From contig NZ_LAKD02000088.1 of NCBI RefSeq assembly GCF_000968685.2, positions 1 through 64,000 of the forward strand: 64,000 nucleotides of DNA, in the 5' to 3' direction. Position numbers and translations under genes: made by a program. Source of the DNA: Streptomyces antioxidans. Lineage in GTDB: Bacteria > Actinomycetota > Actinomycetes > Streptomycetales > Streptomycetaceae. Under the pieces are notes generated by a model, which saw nothing but the letters and a program-made list of their open reading frames with translations, searched no databases and had not been told where the DNA came from. Shown in pieces: positions 34,610 to 44,400 of the stretch (the stretch's first letter is position 1; every line of letters starts with the position of its first letter).

Positions 34610-34764
34610 GGACACCTACCTCATCCTTCCCTAGGGGGAGACTCCAGGGTGTCCTGTCCCGCCTTCCCCGGATCCGCTGTCCTCAGACTGTGACTGGCAC
34701 GATAGGAGAGGCGATCCACGGAAAGCGAAAAGCGAAAAGTGAGACGGGAAGGAAAGTGACGGCG

Positions 34765-35346
34765 GTGGCCGATACCTCGACGATTGTGCTGTTCCACTCC
34801 GCGTACGGTCTGCGGCCCGCCGTGCACGAGGCGGCCGACCGGCTGCGCGCGGCCGGGCACGAGGTGGTCGTGCCGGACCTGTACGAGGGGGAGACCGCCG
34901 AGACCGTCGAGGACGGCATGGTGATCAAGGAGCGGATCGGCCGCGACGAGCTGCTGAAACGAGCCGTCACCGCCGCCGCGCCGTACTCGGACCGCGGACT
35001 GGTCTACGCCGGGTTCTCGCTCGGCGGCTCCCTGGCGCAGAACCTGGCGCTGGCCGACGACAAGGCGCGCGGGCTGCTCCTGCTGCACGGCACCTCGGAC
35101 ATCGCCGACGACGCCGCGGCCGACGATCTGCCGGTGCAGCTGCATGTGGCCGACCCCGACCCGTTCGAGCCGCACGACTGGCTCAACGCCTGGTACCTGC
35201 GGATGCGGCGGGCCGGTGCCGATGTGGAGGTCTTCCGCTACGGCGGGGCCGGGCACATCTTCACCGACCCCGGGCTGCCGGACTACGACAAGGAGGCCGC
35301 CAAGGCCACCTGGCGGGTGGCGCTCGGCTTCCTGGCCGGTCTTTGA
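34765..35346 (+). CDS. Dienelactone hydrolase family protein
   Basis: This 193-residue alpha/beta hydrolase has its nucleophile in GFSLGG (Ser85), an acid in ADPDPFEPHD (about 129-137) and the His in GAGHIF (His164). Classical dienelactone hydrolases use Cys as the nucleophile; the Ser here makes a general esterase-like role possible. The substrate is unknown. The GTG at 34765 is chosen because GGGAAGGAA lies about 10 bases upstream; the GTG at 34756 is too close to that site. It is convergent with phoD, with a gap of four bases. Confidence 0.87.
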   Translation: MADTSTIVLFHSAYGLRPAVHEAADRLRAAGHEVVVPDLYEGETAETVEDGMVIKERIGRDELLKRAVTAAAPYSDRGLVYAGFSLGGSLAQNLALADDKARGLLLLHGTSDIADDAAADDLPVQLHVADPDPFEPHDWLNAWYLRMRRAGADVEVFRYGGAGHIFTDPGLPDYDKEAAKATWRVALGFLAGL

Positions 35347-35350
35347 GCCT

Positions 35351-36979
35351 TCAGCGCACGGGAGCGTCGGCGCGCTCGATCTTCTGGCTGCCCGCCTGGG
35401 TGCGGTACGACCGCGTCCAGGAGCTCGTGGCGCGCGGATCGGTCCGGTCGGAGACGGTGTAGTAGTCCATCTGGGCCCGCCGCGGGGTGATGTCGAGCAC
35501 GCCGTAGCCGTGCGAGTCCATGTCCACCCACTTCACATGGCGGTTGGCGGCCCTGATCGCGGCGGCCGCCGCCAGGGACACCGTCTGCGGCGCCACATGC
35601 AGCAGATCGTCGAGGTTGTCGGAGGTCACCGAGGTGACCACGAACTCGGTCGCGGCCGACCGGGAGAGCGGATAGGTGGCGGCCTTCACCGGTACGTCGT
35701 TGGCCCACGCCATATGGATGTCACCGGTGAGGAAGACCGTGTTGCCGATCCCGTGGTCGGTGAGGTGGGCGAGCAGTTCGCGCCGGTCGTCCGTATAGCC
35801 GTCCCACTGGTCGGTGTTGATGGCCAGCCCGCCCTTGGGCAGCCCCAGCAGCTCGGCGAGCGGGCCCAGCAGTTCGGCGGGGAGGGCCCCGAAGGCGACG
35901 GGTGAGATCATCACCGAGTTGCCCACCAGCCGCCAGGTGGTGTCCGAGGCGGTCAGACCCGACTTCAGCCAGTCGAGCTGGGCGCGCCCGGTCAGGGTTC
36001 GCTCCGGGTCGTCCACGCCGCCGCTGCCGGTGGCCGCCTGCTGGGAGCGGAACGAGCGCAGGTCGAGCAGATGGAGATCGGCGAGGTCGCCGTAGCGCAG
36101 CCGCCGGTAGGTGGTGCCCTGGGTGGAGGGGCGCACCGGCATCCACTCGAAGTACGCCTGCTTGGCGGCGGCCACCCGCTGGGCCCACGCCCCCTCGGTG
36201 CCCGGCGTGTGGTTCTCCGCCCCGCCGGACCAGGCGTCGTTGGCGAACTCGTGGTCGTCCCAGATCGCGATCAGGGGGAGCGCGGCGTGCAGCGCCTGGG
36301 CATCGGGGTCGGTCTTGTAGTTCCCGTGCCGGACGCGGTAGTCGGCGAGCGTGACGATCTCGTGGGCGGGGGCGTGCGGCCGGACGACGTACCTGGCCTC
36401 CGGGTACTCACCGCTCTTGTACTCGTAGATGTAGTCGCCCAGATGCAACACCGCGTCCAGGTCGGTGCGGGCCGCCAGATGGCGGTACGGGGAGAACCAG
36501 CCCGCCTCCCAGTTGGCGCAGGAGACCACGCCGAAGCGCACCCCGTCGGTCGCCGCGTCGTGGGCGGGGGCGGTGCGGGTGCGCCCCACGGGGGAGCGGA
36601 CGCCCCCGTCCACGCCGAAGCGGTAGAAGTAGCCGGTGGCGGGCCGCAGCCCGCGCACATCGGCCTTGACGGTGTGGTCCGTGCCGGCGGCGGCCTTGAC
36701 GGTGCCGCGGGCGACGACCGAGCGGAAGTCCGAGTCCTCGGCGACCTCCCAGGTCACCTCGATGGCGGGGCCGAGCCCCGAGCCGGGCACGGCGTCGGGG
36801 GAGGGCGTGATACGGGTCCACAGCAGGATCCCGTCGGGCAGCGGGTCGCCCGAGGCGACGCCGTGGCGGAAGGCGGGCCCGGAGGCGGCGTGGGCGGCGG
36901 GGCCCGGGACGAGGGGCAGCAGGGCGGCGGCCGCCGCGGCCGTGACGGCGCTTCGGCGCGAAATGTGGAGGTCGGTCAC
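35351..36979 (-). CDS. phoD: PhoD-type alkaline phosphatase/phosphodiesterase, Tat-exported
   Basis: This 542-residue enzyme has a twin-arginine signal (ISRRSAVTAAAA followed by AAALLPLVPGPAAHA), so it is exported folded. PhoD signatures include LWTRITP near the mature N-terminus, a GDYIYEY metal motif, AIWDDHEFANDAW, and GDIHMAWANDVP. PhoD enzymes use Ca2+ and Fe3+ and hydrolyse phosphodiesters and monoesters, usually under phosphate limitation. No clear PHO box was recognised upstream. The GTG at 36979 and a TTG at 37000 are both possible starts. Confidence 0.92.
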   Translation of the reverse strand: MTDLHISRRSAVTAAAAAALLPLVPGPAAHAASGPAFRHGVASGDPLPDGILLWTRITPSPDAVPGSGLGPAIEVTWEVAEDSDFRSVVARGTVKAAAGTDHTVKADVRGLRPATGYFYRFGVDGGVRSPVGRTRTAPAHDAATDGVRFGVVSCANWEAGWFSPYRHLAARTDLDAVLHLGDYIYEYKSGEYPEARYVVRPHAPAHEIVTLADYRVRHGNYKTDPDAQALHAALPLIAIWDDHEFANDAWSGGAENHTPGTEGAWAQRVAAAKQAYFEWMPVRPSTQGTTYRRLRYGDLADLHLLDLRSFRSQQAATGSGGVDDPERTLTGRAQLDWLKSGLTASDTTWRLVGNSVMISPVAFGALPAELLGPLAELLGLPKGGLAINTDQWDGYTDDRRELLAHLTDHGIGNTVFLTGDIHMAWANDVPVKAATYPLSRSAATEFVVTSVTSDNLDDLLHVAPQTVSLAAAAAIRAANRHVKWVDMDSHGYGVLDITPRRAQMDYYTVSDRTDPRATSSWTRSYRTQAGSQKIERADAPVR

Positions 36980-37105
36980 GGCCGAGGAGATTACTGACAA
37001 GTAGCCCGCGGGGACAGGGGGCTTGGGGGATGTTCGCCCACCCGTCGCCGCCAGGTCACCGTCGCCGTCGCCGCTTGGTCACCGGTGGCGTCGGGCCGTG
37101 ACGCC

Positions 37106-37139
37106 GTCGGCGGGCGCGCCCTGGGGCGCGCCCGCCGAC
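37106..37139 (-). terminator. Perfect 15-bp hairpin after the DsbA-like gene
   Basis: GTCGGCGGGCGCGCC at 37106-37120 pairs exactly with 37125-37139 around four bases. It lies 23 bp past the stop codon of the minus-strand gene and before phoD on the same strand. Confidence 0.8.
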
Positions 37140-37161
37140 CCGGCCGGGAAGGGGCCGGAGG

Positions 37162-37992
37162 TTACTTCTTGAGGTTCTGCTTGACGAGCGGGGTGAACTG
37201 GTCCGGGGTCATCGGCGGGTTCTTGCCCACCTGCAGCTTCTTCCCGTTCAGCTTGAAGGACGGGGTGCCGGTGATGTCCTTGGTGTCGTCGAACGTCTTG
37301 GACATGGCCAGCGCCCACCGGTCGTAGGTGCCCTTCTTCACGGCCTTCTCGAAGGCCGCGTTGCCCTTCAGCGCCTTGACCTGCTGGGCGACGTCGATCA
37401 GCTTCTGGTCCTTCGCGAAGGCGTCATCGGTCTCCTCCGGGTGGTTCTCCGGCGCGTACAGCGCCTCCTTGTAGTCCAGGAACGCCTGCGGGCTGACGTT
37501 GAGGGCCGCGCCGAGCGCGCTCAGCGCGTTCTTCGAACCGGCGCCGGGCAGCTGCTTGTTGTCGTCGAGGAAGGTGCCCATGGTGAACTGCACCTTGTAG
37601 GTGCCGTCCTTGAGGTTCTTGAGCACGGTCGGGCCGGTGTACTTCTCGAACTGGGCGCAGACCGGGCAGCGCATGTCCTCGTAGACGTGCAGGGTGTTCT
37701 TGGCCTTCTTGTCGCCGATGACGACCGTCGTGCCCTGGGGCCCGGTGGCGTTGGCGGGCTTGGCGAACGTCTTCTTCTGGGCCGCCGCCCGCCACTTCTT
37801 GTTGGCGTTGTCGTCCGAGTTCATATTGGTGACCGCGTAGCCGATGCCACCGGCTATCGCGAGGACCGCGACGACCGCTCCGCCGACGAACAGCTGACGC
37901 CGCATCCGGTCCCTCTTGGCCTGACGCTCGCGCTCGGCACGCAGCCGTTCGCGCGCGGCCTGCTTGTTCTGCTGGCTGTTGCGATTGCTCAT
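37162..37992 (-). CDS. Membrane-anchored DsbA-like thioredoxin-fold protein
   Basis: This 276-residue protein has a charged cytoplasmic N-terminus, one membrane anchor at about residues 34-54, and an extracytoplasmic DsbA-type domain with the redox motif CPVC in YEDMRCPVCAQFEKY. A cis-Pro loop is present (TGTPSFKLNG). It should oxidise or isomerise disulfides, or reduce partners outside the membrane. It is a paralogue of the protein at 38819-39796; they share ALSALGAALxVSPxAFLDYK. GGAGATCG precedes the ATG. Confidence 0.9.
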   Translation of the reverse strand: MSNRNSQQNKQAARERLRAERERQAKRDRMRRQLFVGGAVVAVLAIAGGIGYAVTNMNSDDNANKKWRAAAQKKTFAKPANATGPQGTTVVIGDKKAKNTLHVYEDMRCPVCAQFEKYTGPTVLKNLKDGTYKVQFTMGTFLDDNKQLPGAGSKNALSALGAALNVSPQAFLDYKEALYAPENHPEETDDAFAKDQKLIDVAQQVKALKGNAAFEKAVKKGTYDRWALAMSKTFDDTKDITGTPSFKLNGKKLQVGKNPPMTPDQFTPLVKQNLKK

Positions 37993-38055
37993 GATGGTTC
38001 GATCTCCGTGGGTGTGCGTCGTCAGTGATGCGTACGGGGGCGTGGAGCGCTGTGC

Positions 38056-38754
38056 TCAGGCAGCGGCCGAGCGGGGCGGTCCACGACGCACCACGGAGTG
38101 CACGAGGAGAGGGAGGGCCGGTGCCCGGCGCACCGGCCGTACGGGCCGCGGGGTCCGGCGGCGGGGCGGCAGGGCCGCCGCGTGGACCGCGACGGCCAGC
38201 CGCAGCGGCCGGAAGGCGAAGGCGGCCAGGGAGGCCAGCAGCCGGCTCAGGGCGGCCTCGCCGCGCCGCAGCCAGGCGGAGGCGATCAGGCCCACCGCGA
38301 TGTGCCCGGCGAGCAGCAGCCAGGGGGTGGCGGAGCTCACGGCGGCCGCCAGCGGGGTGGCGACGCCGTTCTGGGAGACCCCGGACAGCGGACCGCCGAG
38401 GTCGCCGCCGCCGCACAGCACGGTGACCCCCATGGAGCGCAGGGAGCCCGCCACCGGGCCGCCGGACTGTCCGTAACACGCCTGCTGGCCGGTGGTGAAG
38501 ATCGTGTCGGCGGCCAGCTCCAGGGGGATCATCAGGGCCGCTATGGACCAGAAGCCCCGCTCACGGCCCGCGAGGGCGTAGGCGGCGGCGAAGACGGCGA
38601 CCGCGAGCGCGGCCACGGTGCCCAGCGGCAGCGGGGTCCGCGACAGCAGGACATGCGAAGCCGAGGACAGCGTGACGCACAGCGCCGTGAAGAGCGCCGC
38701 GCGCACTGCCCTCAGCTGCGGTCCGGTGCCGTCCATGACTTCGAATTCTGCCAT
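38056..38754 (-). CDS. Polytopic membrane protein of unknown function
   Basis: This 232-residue protein has about five hydrophobic segments, at about 19-38, 42-61, 69-87, 134-162 and 170-188, then an Arg/Pro-rich C-terminal tail. Two cysteines, Cys93 and Cys114, lie in the loop between the third and fourth segments (QQACYGQSGG and VTVLCGGG). I recognise no family; it lacks a CxxC motif of the VKOR type. It sits between two DsbA-like genes on the same strand, which suggests, but does not show, a redox partnership. The start is uncertain, as no clear ribosome binding site is seen. Confidence 0.75.
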   Translation of the reverse strand: MAEFEVMDGTGPQLRAVRAALFTALCVTLSSASHVLLSRTPLPLGTVAALAVAVFAAAYALAGRERGFWSIAALMIPLELAADTIFTTGQQACYGQSGGPVAGSLRSMGVTVLCGGGDLGGPLSGVSQNGVATPLAAAVSSATPWLLLAGHIAVGLIASAWLRRGEAALSRLLASLAAFAFRPLRLAVAVHAAALPPRRRTPRPVRPVRRAPALPLLVHSVVRRGPPRSAAA

Positions 38755-38818
38755 GAACGGCTGTAGGGACCATGTGAGAAACAGGACCGGCGGCCGACTG
38801 ACCGCCTGACCTGCTGGT

Positions 38819-39796
38819 TCATCCCTTGAGCTCCTGGTTCACCGCGTCCGTGAACTCCGCCGCGGTCGCGGGGGCGGAGCCGCTGATGCCGGTCAGCTCG
38901 GAGCCGTCGAGCTTGACGGTGGGGGTGTTGCTCACCCCGGAGGCGTCGAAGGCGGCGATCATCTTCTTGGCCCAGGGGTCGTAGGTGCCCTCGCGCAGGG
39001 CCTCCCGGAAGGAGGCGTTCGTCTTGAGCGCGTACACCTCCTGGGAGACGGTGAGCAGCTGGTCGTCGTCGGCGTAGGAGTCCTTGCTGTCCCCGGGGTG
39101 GTTCTTCGAGGACATCAGGGCGTCCTTGTAGTCGAGGAAGGCGTCCGGGCTCACGTCCAGGGCCGCCCCGAGGGCGCTCAGGGCGTTCGTGGAGCCGCTG
39201 CCGCCCCTGTTCTCGTCGACGATGGCGGCGAAGTGGAATGAGGCCTTGTACTTACCGGCCTTGATGTCCTTGGCGATGGTCGGCCCGACCGCCTGGTCGA
39301 AGGAGGCGCACGGCGGGCAGCGCAGATCTTGGTAGACGTCGAGGGTGTGTCCGGCACTGGCCTCGCCGATCACCACGGTGGTGCCGCCCGGCCCGGAGCT
39401 GTGGCCGGGCCTGACGAGGTCTCCCGAGCCCTCCGAGCCGCCGGAGTCGTCCGAGTCCCCCGACCCCGGCGCTCCCGGCGGGCCCTCGGCGACTCCGTCC
39501 GGCGAGCCGCCCCCGGACCCCTTGTCGTCATCCGTGACCACGAGAACGCCCGCGAACACCGCCGCGGCTGCCGCCACCGCGATGACGACCGTAAGGCCGC
39601 CGTTGCGCTGCCGGTCCGCCGGTCCTGGCGCGCCGCCCCAGGGTCCGCCGCCCGGCCCGGGCGGCGGACCCTGGGGCGGCGGGGGAGCGGGTGGGAAGCC
39701 CGGTGGATGATCCGGGGGCGGCGGATTGCCCGGCTGCTGGTACGGATTCTGCTGCGGGTTTTGTTCGCCCCCGGGCGGCTGCTGTCCAGGCCACAT
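38819..39796 (-). CDS. Membrane-anchored DsbA-like protein with Pro/Gly-rich N-terminus
   Basis: This 325-residue protein begins with about 65 Pro/Gly/Gln-rich cytoplasmic residues (MWPGQQPPGGEQNPQQNPYQ) and has a membrane anchor at about 68-87. A Gly/Ser/Asp linker leads to a DsbA-type domain with the CPPC motif in YQDLRCPPCASFDQA and a cis-Pro loop (SNTPTVKLDG). It is presumed to act in extracytoplasmic thiol-disulfide exchange. The ATG at 39796 is chosen because the low-complexity N-terminus is typical of actinobacterial members; upstream codons look non-coding. Confidence 0.88.
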   Translation of the reverse strand: MWPGQQPPGGEQNPQQNPYQQPGNPPPPDHPPGFPPAPPPPQGPPPGPGGGPWGGAPGPADRQRNGGLTVVIAVAAAAAVFAGVLVVTDDDKGSGGGSPDGVAEGPPGAPGSGDSDDSGGSEGSGDLVRPGHSSGPGGTTVVIGEASAGHTLDVYQDLRCPPCASFDQAVGPTIAKDIKAGKYKASFHFAAIVDENRGGSGSTNALSALGAALDVSPDAFLDYKDALMSSKNHPGDSKDSYADDDQLLTVSQEVYALKTNASFREALREGTYDPWAKKMIAAFDASGVSNTPTVKLDGSELTGISGSAPATAAEFTDAVNQELKG

Positions 39797-39822
39797 GTCC
39801 GACAACGATAGGGGGGCGGGCC

Positions 39823-39844
39823 CACCCCGGCCATGGCCGGGGTG
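39823..39844. terminator. 22-bp perfect palindrome, likely terminator of the DUF2252 gene
   Basis: CACCCCGGCC at 39823-39832 pairs exactly with 39835-39844 around AT. It lies about 44 bp past the minus-strand DUF2252 stop codon. Confidence 0.65.
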
Positions 39845-39887
39845 GCGATCGGCGATCCCTGGGAGACGGGCGGCCCCCCAGGGGCGA

Positions 39888-41213
39888 TCAGAGGCCGGGG
39901 ATACGGCCGTTGCGGAAGAGGTCCACGAAGATCTGGTGGTCGGCGCGGGCACGGGCACCGTAAGAGTGCGCGAAGTCCACCAGGAGCTCGGCGAAGCCGT
40001 CCTCGTCGGCGGCGATCACCGCGTCGATGGCGCGCTCGGTGGAGAACGGCACCAGCGAGTGGCCGCTCTGGTCGTCCGCGGCCGCGTGCATGGTGGCCGT
40101 GGCCCGGCCCAGGTCGGCCACGACCGCCGTGATCTCGGCCGGGTCGTCGAGGTCTGACCAGTCCAGGTCCACCGCGTACGGCGACACCTCGGCCACCAGC
40201 TGCCCCGCCCCGTCCAGCTCGGTCCAGCCCAGCCACGGGTCGGCGTGGGCCTGCAGCGCGCGCTGGGAGATCACCGTACGGTGGCCCTCGTGGTGGAAGT
40301 ACGACCGCACCTGCTCATCGGTGATGTGGCGGGAGACCGCCGGGGTCTGCCCCTGCTTCATGTAGATCACCACATCGTTCTCCAGGGCGTCGCTGTTGCC
40401 CTCCAGGAGGATGTTGTACGAGGGGAGCCCGGCGCTGCCGATGCCGATGCCCCGGCGGCCCACCACGTCCTTGACGCGGTAGGAGTCCGGGCGCGAGAGA
40501 CTGGACTCGGGAAGCGTCTCCAGATAGCCGTCGAAGGCGGCCAGCACCTTGTACCGGGTGGCCGCGTCCAGCTCGATGGACCCGCCGCCGGCCGTGAAGC
40601 GGCGCTCGAAGTCGCGGATCTCGGTCATCGAGTCCAGCAGCCCGAAGCGGGTCAGCGAGCGGGCGTCACGCAGCGCGTCCAGCAGAGGGCCCTCCGCGGT
40701 CTCCAGGGTGAAGGGCGGCACCTCGTCGTTCTTGGCGCCGGTGGCCAGGGCGTGGATGCGCTCGCGGTAGGCGCCGGCGTACGTCCGCACCAGCTCGGTG
40801 ATCTTCTCGTCGCTGAGCGCCTTGGCGTAGCCGATGAGCGCCACGGAGGCGGCGAAGCGCTTGAGGTCCCAGGTGAAGGGGCCGACGTACGCCTCGTCGA
40901 AGTCGTTCACATTGAAGATCAGCCGGCCGTTGGCGTCCATGTAGGTGCCGAAGTTCTCGGCGTGGAGGTCGCCGTGGATCCACACCCGGCTGGTGCGGTC
41001 GTCCAGGTACGGCCCGCCGGAGCGCTCCCGCTCCACATCGGAATAGAACAGGCAGGCGGTGCCGCGGTAGAACGCGAACGCCGAGGCGGCCATCTTCCGG
41101 AACTTGACGCGGAAGGCGGCCGGGTCGGCGGCGAGCAGCTCGCCGAAGGCGGTGCCGAAGACGGCGAGGATGTGCTCGCCGCGCTGTTCCGCCTGGGTCT
41201 GCTGAGTCGACAT
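39888..41213 (-). CDS. DUF2252 family protein (kinase-like fold)
   Basis: This 441-residue cytoplasmic protein matches DUF2252. The motifs IHGDLHAENFG (about residues 79-89) and FNVNDFDEAYVGPF (about 100-112) resemble the catalytic and metal-binding loops of aminoglycoside-phosphotransferase-like kinases. WDLKRFAASVAL follows. No substrate is established for the family. The gene is divergent from dnaE, with a 214-bp gap. The ATG at 41213 gives a complete domain. Confidence 0.85.
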   Translation of the reverse strand: MSTQQTQAEQRGEHILAVFGTAFGELLAADPAAFRVKFRKMAASAFAFYRGTACLFYSDVERERSGGPYLDDRTSRVWIHGDLHAENFGTYMDANGRLIFNVNDFDEAYVGPFTWDLKRFAASVALIGYAKALSDEKITELVRTYAGAYRERIHALATGAKNDEVPPFTLETAEGPLLDALRDARSLTRFGLLDSMTEIRDFERRFTAGGGSIELDAATRYKVLAAFDGYLETLPESSLSRPDSYRVKDVVGRRGIGIGSAGLPSYNILLEGNSDALENDVVIYMKQGQTPAVSRHITDEQVRSYFHHEGHRTVISQRALQAHADPWLGWTELDGAGQLVAEVSPYAVDLDWSDLDDPAEITAVVADLGRATATMHAAADDQSGHSLVPFSTERAIDAVIAADEDGFAELLVDFAHSYGARARADHQIFVDLFRNGRIPGL

Positions 41214-41427
41214 CGCGGAACGCCTCCTGGGGCATGAGAGAAGTGATCGATGGGACAGATACGACAGGGTATGTTCCGCCCCGCCGGGTGCGCGGGAGGA
41301 CCGGATGACCCGTCGGGATCAACGCCTGAGGCTACTCGCGAGTGCCCGGCCGCTGTCAGTGCGGAGGGGTAACCTTCGGAGCTGTCTCGCCCTGTCGTCA
41401 TCGAGCGTTCGCCGGAGGTCTTCCACC

Positions 41428-44400
41428 GTGACCAAGCCGCCCTTCACGCACCTGCACGTCCATACCCAGTACTCGCTGCTGGACGGTGCGGCGCGGCTCA
41501 AGGACATGTTCAACGCGTGCAATGAGATGGGCATGACCCACATCGCCATGACCGACCATGGCAACCTCCACGGCGCGTACGACTTCTACCAGCAGGCGAC
41601 GGCCGCCGGGATCACCCCGATCATCGGCATCGAGGCGTATGTGGCCCCCGAGTCGCGGCGCTACAAGCGGCGGGTGCAGTGGGGCCAGCCGCACCAGAAG
41701 CGCGATGACGTCTCCGGTTCCGGTGGTTACACCCACAAGACCATCTGGGCGTCGAACAAGACCGGTCTGCACAACCTCTTCCGGCTCTCCTCGGACGCCT
41801 ATATGGAGGGCTACTTCGTCAAGTGGCCGCGGATGGACAAGGAGACCATCGCCCAGTGGTCCGAGGGCCTGATCGCCTCCACCGGCTGCCCCTCGGGCGA
41901 GCTCCAGACCCGGCTGCGGCTCGGCCAGTTCGACGAGGCCCTGAAGGCCGCCTCCGAGTACCAGGACATCTTCGGCAAGGACCGGTACTTCCTGGAGCTG
42001 ATGGACCACGGCATCGAGATCGAGCGCCGGGTGAGGGACGGGCTGCTGGAGATCGGCAAGAAGCTGGACATCCCGCCGTTGGTCACCAATGACTCGCACT
42101 ACACCTACTCCCGCGAGTCCGTGGCGCACGACGCGCTGCTGTGCGTCCAGACCGGCAAGAACCTCTCCGACCCGGACCGCTTCCGCTTCGACGGCACCGG
42201 CTACTACCTCAAGTCCACCGACGAGATGTACGCCATCGACTCCTCTGACGCCTGGCAGGAGGGGTGCCGCAACACCCTGCTGGTGGCCGAGCAGATCGAC
42301 AACACCGGCTGGTTCGACAAGCGCGACCTGATGCCGCGGTTCGACGTGCCCGAGGGGTACACGGAGGTCACCTGGTTCCAGGAGGAGGTCCGCAAGGGGA
42401 TGGCCCAGCGCTTCCCCGGGGGCGTCCCCGAGGACCGCCAGAAGCTCGCCGAGTACGAGATGGACGTCATCATCCAGATGGGGTTCCCCGGCTACTTCCT
42501 CGTGGTCGCCGACTTCATCATGTGGGCCAAGAACAACGGCATCGCGGTGGGCCCCGGCCGGGGCTCCGCGGCCGGTTCGATCGTCTCGTACGCCCTGGGC
42601 ATCACCGACCTCGACCCGGTCGAGCACGGGCTGATCTTCGAGCGGTTCCTCAACCCCGAGCGCGTCTCCATGCCGGATGTCGACATCGACTTCGACGAGC
42701 GCAGGCGCGGTGAGGTCATCCGGTACGTGACCGAGAAGTACGGCGCCGACAAGGTCGCCCAGATCGGCACCTACGGCACCATCAAGGCCAAGAACGCCAT
42801 CAAGGACTCCGCCCGGGTGCTCGGCTATCCGTACGCGATGGGCGACCGCATCACCAAGGCCATGCCCGCCGACGTCCTCGGCAAGGGCATCCCGCTCTCC
42901 GGCATCATCGACGAGAAGCACCCCCGCTACAGCGAGGCGGGCGAGGTGCGCGGGATGTATGAGAACGAGCCGGATGTGAAGAAGGTCATCGACACCGCGC
43001 GCGGAATCGAGGGCCTGGTCCGGCAGATGGGCGTCCACGCGGCCGGCGTGATCATGTCCAGCGAGACGGTCACCGACCATGTGCCGGTCTTCTCGCCGAA
43101 GAACGACGGCCAGGTCGTGACCCAGTGGGACTACCCCACCTGTGAGTCGCTCGGCCTGCTGAAGATGGACTTCCTCGGCCTGCGCAACCTCACCATCATG
43201 GACGACGCCGTCAAGATGGTGCGCGCCAACAAGGGCATCGACCTCAAGCTGCTCGACCTGACGCTGGACGACCCCAAGACCTTCGAGCTGCTCTGCCGCG
43301 GTGACACCCTCGGCGTCTTCCAGTTCGACGGCGGCCCGATGCGCTCCCTGCTGCGCATGATGAAGCCCGACCACTTCGAGGACATCTCCGCCGTCTCGGC
43401 CCTCTACCGGCCGGGCCCGATGGGCATGAACTCGCACATCAACTACGCGCTGCGGAAGAACGGCCAGCAGGAGATCACCCCGATCCACCCCGAGCTTGAG
43501 GAGCCGCTCAAGGAGGTCCTGGGCATCACCTACGGCCTCATCGTGTACCAGGAGCAGGTGCAGAAGGCCGCCCAGGTGCTCGCGGGCTACTCGCTCGGAC
43601 AGGCCGACCTGCTGCGCCGCGCGATGGGCAAGAAGAAGCAGGAGGTCCTGGACAAGGAGTTCGTGCCCTTCCAGAAGGGCTGCCGCGAGCGCGGCTACTC
43701 CGACGAGGCCATCCAGGCGGTGTGGGACGTCCTGGTCCCGTTCGCCGGATACGCGTTCAACAAGGCGCACTCCTCCGCGTACGGCCTGGTCACCTACTGG
43801 ACGGCGTACCTCAAGGCCAACTACCCGGCCGAGTACATGGCGGCGCTGCTCACCTCGGTGCGCGACGACAAGGACAAGTCGGCGGTCTATCTGAACGAAT
43901 GCCGCCGCATGGGCATCAAGGTGCTGCCGCCGAACGTCAATGAGTCCGAGTCCAACTTCACCGCCCAGGGTGATGATGTGATCCTCTTCGGTCTCACGGC
44001 GGTCCGTAACGTCGGGCAGAACGTGGTGGAGGCGATCATCCGCGGCCGCAAGGCCAAGGGGAAGTACACCTCGTTCCCGGACTACCTGGACAAGGTCGAG
44101 GCGGTCGTCTGCAACAAGCGCACCACCGAATCGCTGATCAAGGCGGGCGCCTTCGATGAGATGGGCCACACCCGTAAGGGGCTCACGGCGCACTACGAAG
44201 CCCTGATCGACAATGTGGTCGCGGTGAAGCGCAAGGAGGCCGAGGGGCAGTTCGACCTCTTCGGCGGCATGGGCGGCGACAGCGGGGAGGGCGACGGGCC
44301 GGGCTTCGGACTCGACGTCGAGTTCGCGGACGTCGAATGGGACAAGTCCTATCTGCTGGCCCAGGAGCGGGAGATGCTGGGCCTGTACGTCTCCGACCAT

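Noticed and set aside
38056..38754. VKOR-type quinone reductase as partner of the DsbA-like proteins
   Set aside because: The protein lacks the VKOR CxxC and the paired loop cysteines with the right spacing.
41334..41343. ACTCGCGAGT palindrome upstream of dnaE
   Set aside because: A 10-bp GC-rich palindrome is expected by chance in this much sequence; no other support.
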